NCBI RefSeq assembly: GCF_030812415.1
Contig: NZ_JAUSST010000001.1
Location: 1-64,000, forward strand
Reading direction: 5' to 3'
Source of the DNA: Paenibacillus harenae
Lineage (GTDB): Bacteria > Bacillota > Bacilli > Paenibacillales > Paenibacillaceae
DNA length: 64,000 nt
The position numbers and the translations under genes were made by a program. Below the pieces are notes generated by a model. The model saw only the letters and a list, made by a program, of their open reading frames with translations. It made no database searches and had not been told where the DNA came from. Below are positions 56,170 to 64,000 of this stretch, piece after piece (within the stretch, counting starts at the first letter, position 1; every line of letters starts with the position of its first letter).

Positions 56170-56787
56170 GACGTAAAGAATTTGAAAGTAAGGGGTCCTA
56201 ATCCAAACCTAAGGGTAGCTAACTGGGTTGCTTTAGGATCGATATGCATTTGTGTCAAAGACCGGTATTTCGAAGCTCGGGTTGAGATGGACTATCAATG
56301 GTACTTACTCATTGCGGGGGATTTAGACTACATCCGGGGAAGAAGTACGATACCATCTTGCTGTTATGCGGTTATCGTCGCGCGGCGGCAAAAATTTCGC
56401 CTTAGCGTTGATATGCTGAACCGTATCATAAGTGAGGCTAAACCTTGGTGTTTTGATCTCAGTCTCATAAACAGGGGTCAGTCCAAGGTAAGATTGTGGA
56501 GAGCGATTAATAGAACTCGATTTGGTCAAAAGCGTAAAAGGATTCTGGAATTGTTATTTCGGTTGAAAAAAAAAGGTATCGACTGCTATTTTGTCGAGGC
56601 CTTTTTTTATTGTAAAAGCCGTTTAAGCGATTCTCTGAGACGGAGCAAAATATTACAGAGATTCGGATAAATCCGCAGTGGATGCGTATATGTACCAAAC
56701 TGTTGATCAATAGTATCTTAATCTTAATGAAATAATGAATCAATGTGAGTTGAAGTAAATGAATGGAGAGAAGGGCAGGAGACGAAT
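56170..56787. other. Intergenic, one terminator, no clear gene
   Basis: Open frames exist on both strands but show no recognised protein and no ribosome sites. AAAAAAAGGTATCGACTGCT ... GTCGAGGCCTTTTTTT (56566-56610) is a terminator-like hairpin. AGAAGGGCAGGAGACG at about 56770 holds the ribosome site of the next gene. Confidence 0.45.
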
Positions 56788-57630
56788 ATGAGTAATCAGC
56801 ATTGGGACGCAACAAAAATACCTGATCAAAAAGGAAAAGTTATTATCGTAACAGGCTCAACGAGCGGTATTGGTAAAGAAGCTGTAAAAGTCATTGCCGG
56901 TAAGAACGCAAAGGTTATTATGGCTGTAAGGAATGTTGATAAAGGTAAAGAAGTTGTAAATGTAATCAAAAAGGAATTCAAAAAAGCTGATATTGACGTT
57001 AGAAAATTAGACTTATCAAATCTTAATTCTATTAGAGCTTTTGCAAATTTAATTAAGGAAGACTACGATCGATTGGATATACTGATTAATAATGCTGGAA
57101 TTATGTTTTCTCCTTATTCAAAAACGGTTGACGGGTTTGAGAACCAGTTCGGAACAAATCATTTAGGCCACTTTGCGTTAACTGGCTTACTAATGCCGCT
57201 ATTGAAAAAGACAGAAGGATCAAGAATTGTCGTACTCTCCAGTACAGCTCATACGATGGGAAATCTCAATTTTGAAGATTTGAACTGGGAAACGAGAAAA
57301 TATAATACTCAGAAAGCTTATGGTGACAGTAAATTATCAAATCTTTACTTTACGTATGAGCTCGCAAGAAGGCTAAATAAAGAAGGTGATCATCCAAGAA
57401 TCACCGCTGCACATCCAGGTTGGACAGCTACAGACTTACAGAGACACTCGGCTCTCTTGAGAGGATTGAATAAGTTATTTGCTCAGCATGTGAATATGGG
57501 GGTTTTACCTACCCTTAGAGCTGCTTTTGATGAAGATGCAAAAGCCGGGGAGTTTTATGGACCATCAGGAATAATGAATTTGAGAGGATTGGCACGCCTC
57601 AAGAAGTTGCTGAAGCAATACTCTGGTTAA
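56788..57630 (+). CDS. SDR oxidoreductase, C terminus replaced
   Basis: A 280-aa SDR, close kin of the gene at 53688 but AT-rich. VIIVTGSTSGIGKEAVKVIA, ILINNAGIMFSPY, NHLGHFALTGLLMPLL and VVLSSTAHTMG with YGDSKLSNLYF give a complete active site. Homologues continue about 20-25 residues past GPSGIMNLRG; here the sequence runs into the tail of a different SDR out of frame and ends LKKLLKQYSG. The catalytic core is whole, so it may still work. AGGAGACG precedes the ATG. Confidence 0.8.
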   Translation: MSNQHWDATKIPDQKGKVIIVTGSTSGIGKEAVKVIAGKNAKVIMAVRNVDKGKEVVNVIKKEFKKADIDVRKLDLSNLNSIRAFANLIKEDYDRLDILINNAGIMFSPYSKTVDGFENQFGTNHLGHFALTGLLMPLLKKTEGSRIVVLSSTAHTMGNLNFEDLNWETRKYNTQKAYGDSKLSNLYFTYELARRLNKEGDHPRITAAHPGWTATDLQRHSALLRGLNKLFAQHVNMGVLPTLRAAFDEDAKAGEFYGPSGIMNLRGLARLKKLLKQYSG

Positions 57631-57709
57631 GTTCTGAGAAGTCCTCATTTGTAACCGGGTCACTCACTCGTTGTTGATGGCGGCAGGGTCAGCGAAAACT
57701 GATTACGGG
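57588..57709 (+). pseudogene. C-terminal scrap of a FabG-type SDR
   Basis: In a second frame the sequence reads TPQEVAEAILWLSSEKSSFV then TG, and after a 1-nt shift HSLVVDGGRVSEN and a stop. This is the classical C terminus of FabG-like SDRs (PEEVAxAIxWLCSDxSSFVTG, then VVDGG). No start or core belongs to it. Confidence 0.75.
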
Positions 57710-57717
57710 TACAGGCC

Positions 57718-57750
57718 ACACAGCCGGCTTAGTCCGGCTGTGTTTTTTTA
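57718..57750. terminator. Terminator after SDR region
   Basis: ACACAGCCGG and CCGGCTGTGT are a perfect 10-bp stem around CTTAGT, then TTTTTT. Confidence 0.9.
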
Positions 57751-58216
57751 ACTTATTTTTCTCGGTTAAAAATAGGTGTTATTTAGTGTATGACACTAAA
57801 TCAAAAACCAATGGCCGAAAGGGATTAAACTGATTTATGGACATTTGTACAAAATACGAGTTTTGTGAAGATGTCGTAATCAAAAGAAAGGTAACAATCG
57901 TTTTATAGGATTTTTTTGATATTTCGTTCTTTGGTTCATTCATTTCTCTTTTAATCTTTAATGCTTTCCTATTGTCTTTTATAATCATTTATTTGCATTC
58001 TTTTCTTGATCTTTGTTCAATATAAGTTTAGTTCTTGTTTTTGCAGCAATCATTCTTCATTTAGATTCTATATTCATTTAGATTCTATAAACGAATTGAT
58101 TAATCGCCATGTATGTTAAATCGACGATATTCATATTAAATCTCATACGCAATCCTAAGTCTATTATCGATCCATTTTATGGATATTATTCGAATTGTTT
58201 TGATCAACCTTGATTG
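57751..58216. other. AT-rich intergenic, no gene seen
   Basis: Very AT-rich. A short tandem duplication, CATTTAGATTCTATA, is at 58060-58090. No convincing gene or terminator; the 3' end of the MMPL gene lies at its right edge. Confidence 0.5.
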
Positions 58217-60277
58217 TTACTTTCTCAGCCATCTCGGCGCCCACCAATTCCATTGGCCCAGCAGCTTCATTAAGGATGGCACTAGCAGCATCCGGATGAT
58301 CGTTGCATCGATAAAGATCGCCGCGGCTATGCCGATCCCAAGCTGTTTGACGCCGACGACATCACCAAATGCAAACGGGACGGTTACGACGATGATGATA
58401 GCGGCTGCACAGTTAATGATTCTGCTTATGGAAGACATTCCCACAAGCACGGCGCGATCATTGTCCTGTGTGCGCTCATACTCCTCGTAGATCCTGGAAA
58501 TAAGAAACACGCCGTAATCCATGCTGATACCAAAGGCTAATCCAAATATAAATACGGGGATCATGATAGCAATGCTGCTCGGCTCCATGCCGAAGTGCCC
58601 CTCCTGAAAGATCCAGCTTAAAATCCCGAAGGCTGCTCCCATGCTTAAGAAATTCATGACTATCGTTTTCAATGGAATGAGAATGGAACGGAACGCGAGG
58701 AACAATACGATATAATTGGAAACGAACAGAAATAGGAGCACATCACTCAAGTTGTCAAACACATCGTCATATACCTCTTGCTGATATTTGGCTTCTCCTC
58801 CGAGAAGGTAGGTTAAGCTTGACGTTTCCCCTGCTCTCTCCCATTCCCGAAGCCAGTCTCGGACCTCTGCCGACGAGGGATCGCCATGCAACGTCACCCG
58901 AATAAGCATCTTAAGATCACTCACAGCAGGCCGATCACTGACATCCACAACTAACGGGTCACCCTTTAAATGTTTTATGAGCTTCATTGCTTCGAGCCGA
59001 TCGTCGTTTCCGACTTTATCAGCTTTTCCAAAAGCAAGCACATACACTTCGGTACGATTGGGAGGAACGAATTGCGCTTGATAGTTCTCAAAGGTAATTC
59101 GAGCAGCATAGCTAGGCGGCAACGATGCCGCATCCGGAATGCCGACGCTCATTTGACCCAATGGCAGAAAACACACGATTAATAAGAAAGTTGCTGCCAG
59201 ACCATGCCGAATGGGCCTCTTAAGCACATAACGCGACAATAACATCCACTTATTCCCTTTCTCGGGCAAAAACGAAACTTGTCGCTCTTCTATTATGGCC
59301 GGCCACATGACAGCAAGCAGCGCTGGAACGAACGTTAAAGCGATCAACAGCGATACGGCCAATACAGTAGCTGCTCCAAGCGCGATCGAGGAAAACATCG
59401 GCAGCGGTATGAAGAGCACCCCGATTAATCCTAAACAGACGCATAAGCCTGAAAAAAAGACGGCTCTTCCGGCTGTCATCATCGTCGTCACCAAAGCTTG
59501 TTTGGCGGAATACCGCTGCAATTGCTCCCGGAAGCGGCTGACGATCATCAAAGCAAAATCGATGCTAAGCGCGAATCCTACCATGGGGATGACGTTCAAC
59601 ACAAAGTTTGACAGCTCGATTGCCGTTCCAAGCCCGTACATCATGCCCATCGTACCCGTAACCCCGATCATTCCCGCAACAATCGGTATAAGAGCGGATC
59701 GAATTCCACCGAAAGCAAGCAGTAAAATGACGAAGGCTGCGGGTATGCCGATTCGTTCCGCTTTGAACAAGTCCGATTGGCTCGCCCGATTCACATCGGC
59801 TTGGACGGCCGATTTACCTGTTATACCGATCTTCGCATCGGAATGACTTGGCAGCTGCTTGCGAACATGCTCCAGTACGGCTTCCATTTGATGGGGTTCC
59901 TGTTGGAAGTAAAGAAGCGCGTAGGCAAAGTTTCCTTTGAACATATCGTCATGATCAAGCGGCGATATCGCGCTATTAAGTCCCTCCATTCCTTGCAATC
60001 GGTTCAAAGCTTGCTGGATGTAGCGTCGGAAGGTTTGCGGAGTCACGGCGGCCTTTTTCTCGAAAACGAGGATAACCGGATCTTTAGGGATACGGAAATC
60101 GGACGCCAATTGCTGCTCCACCTTGGCGAATGCCCCATCGGGCGCCAAGCCGTGATCGTGCAGCACATGAGGAAGCTTCGGGGCGAAATAACCAAAAAAA
60201 AGCATGAACAGCACCCAACCGAGAATGATCGTTTTGGGGTAACGATACGCGATGACCGCGAGCAGCTGAAACATCAA
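58217..60277 (-). CDS. MMPL-family (RND) lipid transporter
   Basis: A 686-aa inner-membrane transporter, 11-12 helices in two halves each with a large extracytoplasmic loop. MMPL signatures: VGFALSIDFALMIVSRFREQ in the first half and FIFGLAFGISMDYGVFLISR in the second, with the Asp-Tyr proton-relay pair. Members export lipids and lipid-like metabolites. As last gene of the type III PKS operon, 41 nt after the flavoprotein, it probably exports or positions the alkyl-aromatic product in the membrane. Confidence 0.9.
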   Translation of the reverse strand: MMFQLLAVIAYRYPKTIILGWVLFMLFFGYFAPKLPHVLHDHGLAPDGAFAKVEQQLASDFRIPKDPVILVFEKKAAVTPQTFRRYIQQALNRLQGMEGLNSAISPLDHDDMFKGNFAYALLYFQQEPHQMEAVLEHVRKQLPSHSDAKIGITGKSAVQADVNRASQSDLFKAERIGIPAAFVILLLAFGGIRSALIPIVAGMIGVTGTMGMMYGLGTAIELSNFVLNVIPMVGFALSIDFALMIVSRFREQLQRYSAKQALVTTMMTAGRAVFFSGLCVCLGLIGVLFIPLPMFSSIALGAATVLAVSLLIALTFVPALLAVMWPAIIEERQVSFLPEKGNKWMLLSRYVLKRPIRHGLAATFLLIVCFLPLGQMSVGIPDAASLPPSYAARITFENYQAQFVPPNRTEVYVLAFGKADKVGNDDRLEAMKLIKHLKGDPLVVDVSDRPAVSDLKMLIRVTLHGDPSSAEVRDWLREWERAGETSSLTYLLGGEAKYQQEVYDDVFDNLSDVLLFLFVSNYIVLFLAFRSILIPLKTIVMNFLSMGAAFGILSWIFQEGHFGMEPSSIAIMIPVFIFGLAFGISMDYGVFLISRIYEEYERTQDNDRAVLVGMSSISRIINCAAAIIIVVTVPFAFGDVVGVKQLGIGIAAAIFIDATIIRMLLVPSLMKLLGQWNWWAPRWLRK

Positions 60278-60318
60278 GGCCAGCCTCCTTTATGCTCCGA
60301 ATCATGCAGAACTTCTCT

Positions 60319-61464
60319 TCACTTTAGACGAGTCGCCTGTACCATTTTGTAAGCCAGTCCTGGTGTATATGGGGATGCCGTAAGCATGATTCTCGGCAAG
60401 AACGGTAAACCAAGCAGCCATTGCAATCGTCTACCCCACTTTAATGGTCCATGGAAGTCCTTCCGAATAGCTTTCGTGTATTGCTGCTCCCATTGAGCAA
60501 GCGTCATTTCACCTTTCAAGTAACTGACCGCCAGAGGTGCGCACAATTCAGCCGAACGCAAGGCCATGCTCATTCCATCTCCGCATAGCGGCGGTATCAT
60601 GATGGAGGCATCTCCCAAGCGGGCGATCCGATTCCATGCTGCAGGCTTCTTATTAAGATGAACGGGAGCGACAGCAGCTTGCGTCCCGGGTACGGGATCA
60701 GCATGCGTCAGCCTCTTGGCAAGCCTCGGATTTCTTCTGCAACAAGCGTCTATCCAACCTAGTATCGACTTGTCCGAATCCGCATGGGTAAACTCCTTTC
60801 GTTTCAACAGAGCGGCGACATTAACCAAGCCTCCTTCGATCGGAGAAATGCCCAAATATCCGCCGTTAAAAAAATAGAGCTCCACGACAGGCTCCGCTTC
60901 GATTCCGCTAAAATGCGACTTTACCCCAATAAACGCTTCCTTGTCGTGCTCTACTTCTGCTCTGCCCGGCAATCCAGCCCGATTAGCTGCTCCCCATGCC
61001 GCGATAACGGCCCGTGCATGAATCGTGACTGCCTCTGCACGATCTTGTTTCGTTTCGATCAAATAGCCATAATCATGAGGAGTGACTGCCGTCACCGTCG
61101 TACGGGTACGGAGCTTAGCGCCGGCTTCCGTCGCTGCTCGATGAAGCACAGAATCAAGCGCGTAGCGGCTTACGCCAATGGCATGTCCGGGCAAGTTAAT
61201 CTCAAGCGCCTTTCCGTAGCTGAAGTTTAGCCGTGTCCGCTCGATCGAAGCAGGCCTTAGCTCTTGTATATAATCATCCAAGCCAAACGACTCCAGCATG
61301 CTTCTGGATTCCGGAGATAGAAACTCTCCGCAAACCTTATGCCTTGGGAACGATTTCTGGTCCACCAACAAAGTATCCAAGCCGCGATCCGCTAATAGCT
61401 TGGCCAAGCTGCTGCCTGCTACGCCAGCGCCTACGATGGCCACATCATGGATATGCATCGTCAT
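60319..61464 (-). CDS. FAD-dependent monooxygenase/reductase (GGR-like)
   Basis: A 381-aa flavoprotein. VAIVGAGVAGSSLAKLLADR is the FAD Rossmann motif, QKSFPRHKVCGEFLSPES is the conserved PRxKxCGE block of the geranylgeranyl reductase/halogenase group, and ARLGDASIMIPPLCGDGMSM the GD motif. It overlaps the methyltransferase by 4 nt (ATGA). In Streptomyces srsABC a flavoprotein hydroxylates the alkylresorcinol made by the type III PKS; an equivalent job is likely here. Confidence 0.87.
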   Translation of the reverse strand: MTMHIHDVAIVGAGVAGSSLAKLLADRGLDTLLVDQKSFPRHKVCGEFLSPESRSMLESFGLDDYIQELRPASIERTRLNFSYGKALEINLPGHAIGVSRYALDSVLHRAATEAGAKLRTRTTVTAVTPHDYGYLIETKQDRAEAVTIHARAVIAAWGAANRAGLPGRAEVEHDKEAFIGVKSHFSGIEAEPVVELYFFNGGYLGISPIEGGLVNVAALLKRKEFTHADSDKSILGWIDACCRRNPRLAKRLTHADPVPGTQAAVAPVHLNKKPAAWNRIARLGDASIMIPPLCGDGMSMALRSAELCAPLAVSYLKGEMTLAQWEQQYTKAIRKDFHGPLKWGRRLQWLLGLPFLPRIMLTASPYTPGLAYKMVQATRLK

Positions 61465-62210
61465 AAGCGGCCCCTGACTAGCGGGTTATGTCGCGGTTGT
61501 CTAATGACAACGGCATATCGGAATAACGGCCGCCACGAATAGGACAACTCCGCCTTTTCGCCGAGCGAATGCTTTAGACGCTCCCAATCTTCCGCTTGGA
61601 AGCCTTTTGCTACCGATAAAGGTCCATCATTCAAAATATAACGGTTGCTTGAAAGGAATCGCGTCATGAGCCATACCGCCGCCCATGCCAACCAATGCCG
61701 GTGAATGTCATTGATGACGACGCCAATCCGTGCGATAGCAAGCATTTTCAAGATCACTGCAGGAAGCTCATCATCGCTAAAATGGTGCAGGAACTGCGTT
61801 CCCGTAACGATATCGACGGAACGCTCGGGCACATCGAATAAATTGCTTTGCGTGACATGTACTCTAGGTTCAACTTGGAAAAGCTCTTTGGCTTCCTCGC
61901 AGGCTTCCGTCGTGATATCGACAAGCGTAATGGCTATCTCGATGCGGTTCGCGTCTGCCCACTGCAGGAGACGCCGATTAACATCGCCGGAGCCGGAGCC
62001 GATATCCAATATCGAGAGGCGAGTCGGCTTGTCCGCTTCGATCCAAAGCCTTTCAATGCCATATAACGTAGGCGCAGCGGCAGCAAAGATACGATTCAAC
62101 CTTCTTAGATGCCGCAAAGCTTCGCGAAGCTCGTCGCCTCCGATCGTAAAATCGTCCATCAATTCCTGTTCGACCGCACGTTTGCTCCAATCTCTATACA
62201 TGGATTTCAT
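61461..62210 (-). CDS. Class I SAM-dependent methyltransferase
   Basis: A 249-aa methyltransferase. LSILDIGSGSGDVNRRLLQW is motif I, ITLVDITTEACEEAKELF motif II, and VDIVTGTQFLHHFSDDELPA motif IV/post-I with the HHF typical of UbiE/O-methyltransferase folds. 17-nt overlap with the PKS gene shows tight coupling. It is a soluble enzyme, unlike BpsB of Bacillus subtilis, a membrane-type methyltransferase. It probably methylates a phenolic or enolic oxygen of the polyketide. Confidence 0.87.
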   Translation of the reverse strand: MKSMYRDWSKRAVEQELMDDFTIGGDELREALRHLRRLNRIFAAAAPTLYGIERLWIEADKPTRLSILDIGSGSGDVNRRLLQWADANRIEIAITLVDITTEACEEAKELFQVEPRVHVTQSNLFDVPERSVDIVTGTQFLHHFSDDELPAVILKMLAIARIGVVINDIHRHWLAWAAVWLMTRFLSSNRYILNDGPLSVAKGFQAEDWERLKHSLGEKAELSYSWRPLFRYAVVIRQPRHNPLVRGRL

Positions 62211-63354
62211 TCAACTGCGCTTCTCTCCTTTGATTTGAAGGCACATAGCCGAATTGAATCATCTCGCATGTAAGTCCGGGTCCGAAAGCGAGCGCTAGTC
62301 CGTTCGAAGGGCCGGCATCTCGTTCCATTAGGCCCTGTCTCATTTCGCTTAGCACAAATAGGATGGTCGCGGAAGACATATTGCCGTAATTGCGCAGTAC
62401 CGTACGGCTTGGCCTCGACTGCTCTTCCGAGAGCCCGTACAGTTCCGCTAACGTATCGATGATGCCTTTCCCGCCGGGATGAATCGCCCACAGCTCCGGT
62501 TTGCCATGCTCGCTAATGAGTTGTTCGATTTGTTCGGGAATATATCTGCCAATCAATCGGGGGATATTGGGCGAAAGATAAAGATCGAATCCGAAGTTTC
62601 CCACTTCCCATACCATTTCATCCGCACAATCGGATAGCAGAACGGAACGGTCAGCTCCTAAACGAAAGGCTCCGTTCGCAGCAGACCGCTCGTGCTCAAG
62701 CGACCCCGACACGCAAGCAGAAGCGCCATCGCCGAAAAAAGACGCGCCAAATAAGGCCTCGCGCTCGCTTGAGGGCTGAATGTGGAGCGTGCATAGTTCG
62801 ACGCACACCATCAATACTTTGGCTGCTGCATGGTTCGCTATGATTTGTTTGGACAGGCTAATGCCTCTTAAACCCGCAGCGCATCCTAGAAAGTTAAGAG
62901 GTAAACGGTTAACCGTAGCAGCTAGTCCTAACCGGCTTACGAGTATGGTATCCATCCCCGGCAGGAATTGTCCCGTACAGCTTACGGTGATCAGATGCGT
63001 AATGTCGGACGCCGGTACGTTCGCATCGTCTAAAGCCTTCCTCGCTGCGGCTAGCGCAAGCGGTACGGACTCTCTTTTGTATGTTTCCATACGTTCTGCT
63101 GTCGAAGGCCATTGCTCGCTGGGCGACTGCAAGAAGTAGCGGCATCGATCGGCCGGTTCCAGCAGATTCGGTTCGCATGTATAGCGAGTCTCCACCCCGC
63201 ATTGCTTGAATATTCGTTTGGCCCAACGCGCGGAGTCGGGATAGTCTTGCAAAGCCTCCGTTATCCGCATCGACGTATGGGCTTGTTCGAGTTTAAAAGC
63301 CGGCACGGCCGTGCCTATTCCAAGAATCGCAACGCTTGAATTCGCTTGGATCAT
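62194..63354 (-). CDS. Type III polyketide synthase (BpsA/SrsA-like)
   Basis: A 386-aa chalcone-synthase-fold homodimeric enzyme that extends a fatty acyl-CoA with malonyl-CoA to alkylpyrones or alkylresorcinols. The catalytic triad is Cys158 (LNFLGCAAGLRGI), His292 (WAIHPGGKGII) and Asn325 (RNYGNMSSATILF); the C-terminal GFGPGLT-like loop is LAFGPGLTCEM. First gene of the minus-strand operon, behind GAGGGGATG. Diverges from the Ku gene over a 176-nt promoter region (63355-63530). Confidence 0.92.
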   Translation of the reverse strand: MIQANSSVAILGIGTAVPAFKLEQAHTSMRITEALQDYPDSARWAKRIFKQCGVETRYTCEPNLLEPADRCRYFLQSPSEQWPSTAERMETYKRESVPLALAAARKALDDANVPASDITHLITVSCTGQFLPGMDTILVSRLGLAATVNRLPLNFLGCAAGLRGISLSKQIIANHAAAKVLMVCVELCTLHIQPSSEREALFGASFFGDGASACVSGSLEHERSAANGAFRLGADRSVLLSDCADEMVWEVGNFGFDLYLSPNIPRLIGRYIPEQIEQLISEHGKPELWAIHPGGKGIIDTLAELYGLSEEQSRPSRTVLRNYGNMSSATILFVLSEMRQGLMERDAGPSNGLALAFGPGLTCEMIQFGYVPSNQRREAQLNEIHV

Positions 63355-63530
63355 CGTCGTTATTCATCCCCTCGATACTCACTTTGAATATATCTATTCG
63401 ATACAGCATTTCAATATGATGGAAACCGATAGAATCATATGAACCAGGCGGATAACGACAATCGTATTTGTCCGATTAATCTCGACCTTTTCGGGAATAA
63501 TTAGGACAAAAAGGAGCGTGATCCCGTAAG

Positions 63531-64000
63531 ATGCACACGGTATGGAAAGGCGCAATCAGCTTTGGACTTGTCCACGTCCCGGTCAAGATGTTTACGGCTA
63601 CGGAAGATAAAGACGTCCACTTTCGGAGTATACATAAGGAATGCGGAACTCCTATTTCCAATGTACGTACTTGCGCCCATTGCGGCAAAGAGGTAGGGCT
63701 CGACGATATTGCTAAAGGCTTCGAGTACGAGAAAGGCAAATTTGTACTGTTTAATGATGAAGAAATCGAGGCGCTCAAACCTGAATCGGCGAGAGTCATT
63801 CAAATTCTTGATTTTGTCGACTTAACGGATATCGATCCGCTCTATTTCCAGAAAGCGTATTACCTCTCGCCTGATATGTCGGGCGCTGGCGCCTACAGCT
63901 TGCTGCTTGAAGCGATCAAACAAACGGGTAAAATCGGGATTGCCAAAATATCCATTCGCAGCAAAAGCAGCCTTGCGGCCATTCGCGTCGTCGGCAATTG
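63531..64000 (+). CDS. ku: Non-homologous end-joining protein Ku (partial)
   Basis: The first 156 or so residues of bacterial Ku: MHTVWKGAISFGLVHVPVKM is the invariant opening, HKECGTPISNVRTC then HCG is the Cys-rich bridge region, and FVDLTDIDPLYFQKAYYLSP is the core beta-barrel. The gene runs off the window. AAAAGGAGC lies upstream of the ATG. Ku binds DNA ends and recruits LigD in stationary-phase or spore repair; LigD would be expected nearby, outside the window. Confidence 0.92.
   Translation, partial: MHTVWKGAISFGLVHVPVKMFTATEDKDVHFRSIHKECGTPISNVRTCAHCGKEVGLDDIAKGFEYEKGKFVLFNDEEIEALKPESARVIQILDFVDLTDIDPLYFQKAYYLSPDMSGAGAYSLLLEAIKQTGKIGIAKISIRSKSSLAAIRVVGN

Noticed and set aside
56182..56670. 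Possible 162-aa gene
   Set aside because: No ribosome site, no recognisable motif, and codon use unlike its neighbours; the opposite strand is equally open.
59295..59846. Long open frame opposite the MMPL gene
   Set aside because: It is the antisense shadow of a highly biased coding region; the MMPL frame has clear family motifs and this one has none.

Overview
The window reads as chromosome from a spore-forming, low-to-mid-GC Bacillota, most like Paenibacillus or a close relative. Evidence: strong AGGAGG-type ribosome binding sites, a YesW-like PL11 rhamnogalacturonan lyase, several orphan glycoside hydrolases, a lipoprotein-type FecBCD importer without its own ATPase, a Ku gene, a type III PKS operon, and many short intergenic repeats built around a TAACGGG core followed by a hairpin. 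Assignment to genus is inference.

Layout. 1-166 and 26403-26775 are near-identical left ends of an IS66-type element in opposite orientations, enclosing about 26 kb. Inside: a metal-regulated metallophore uptake/export operon (321-4755), an orphan AAA ATPase (4826-5635), a DUF1304 membrane protein, a rifampin phosphotransferase (6703-9318), a TetR regulator with two reductase units that share an operator (9511-12938), a probably leaderless ArsR regulator with a VOC protein, a StyA-like flavoprotein, a secreted subtilase, an APH-fold kinase, a large PL11 lyase (19078-22263), a methionine aminopeptidase, and a scrap zone of broken genes (23229-27300: TetR, GH36, alpha/beta hydrolase, solo IS66 ends) that still holds a small DUF7695 gene.

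27356-36717 is an OmpR-type two-component system, a membrane-anchored multicopper oxidase, a DHA2 drug exporter and a pair of ABC exporter genes. The oxidase, and each ABC gene, carries one disabling change (frameshift, nonsense, frameshift). 36885-40680 holds an esterase, a truncated DinB protein, a WYL regulator destroyed by an IS110-family fragment, and other remnants. 40915-44543 is an intact three-gene sugar ABC importer.

44.7-50.3 kb is sparse: small hypothetical, lipoprotein and membrane-anchored genes, a short tyrosinase-like protein, a frameshifted DUF3888 gene, and a dense set of intergenic repeats, including twin inverted repeats whose stems differ by compensatory changes. It ends with transposase-like and integrase scraps. 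50333-53494 is a pair of glycoside hydrolase-like genes. 53688-57709 carries three short-chain or NAD(P)-binding oxidoreductases and a TetR regulator. 58217-63354 is a minus-strand operon for a modified alkyl polyketide (type III PKS, methyltransferase, flavoprotein, MMPL transporter). The window ends inside a Ku gene.

The most unusual items are the paired Zur-like operators around the metallophore locus and AAA gene, the leaderless ArsR unit, the repeat-rich 44.7-49.4 kb region, and the SrsABC-like type III PKS operon linked to an MMPL transporter. I found no CRISPR array, rRNA or intact tRNA.
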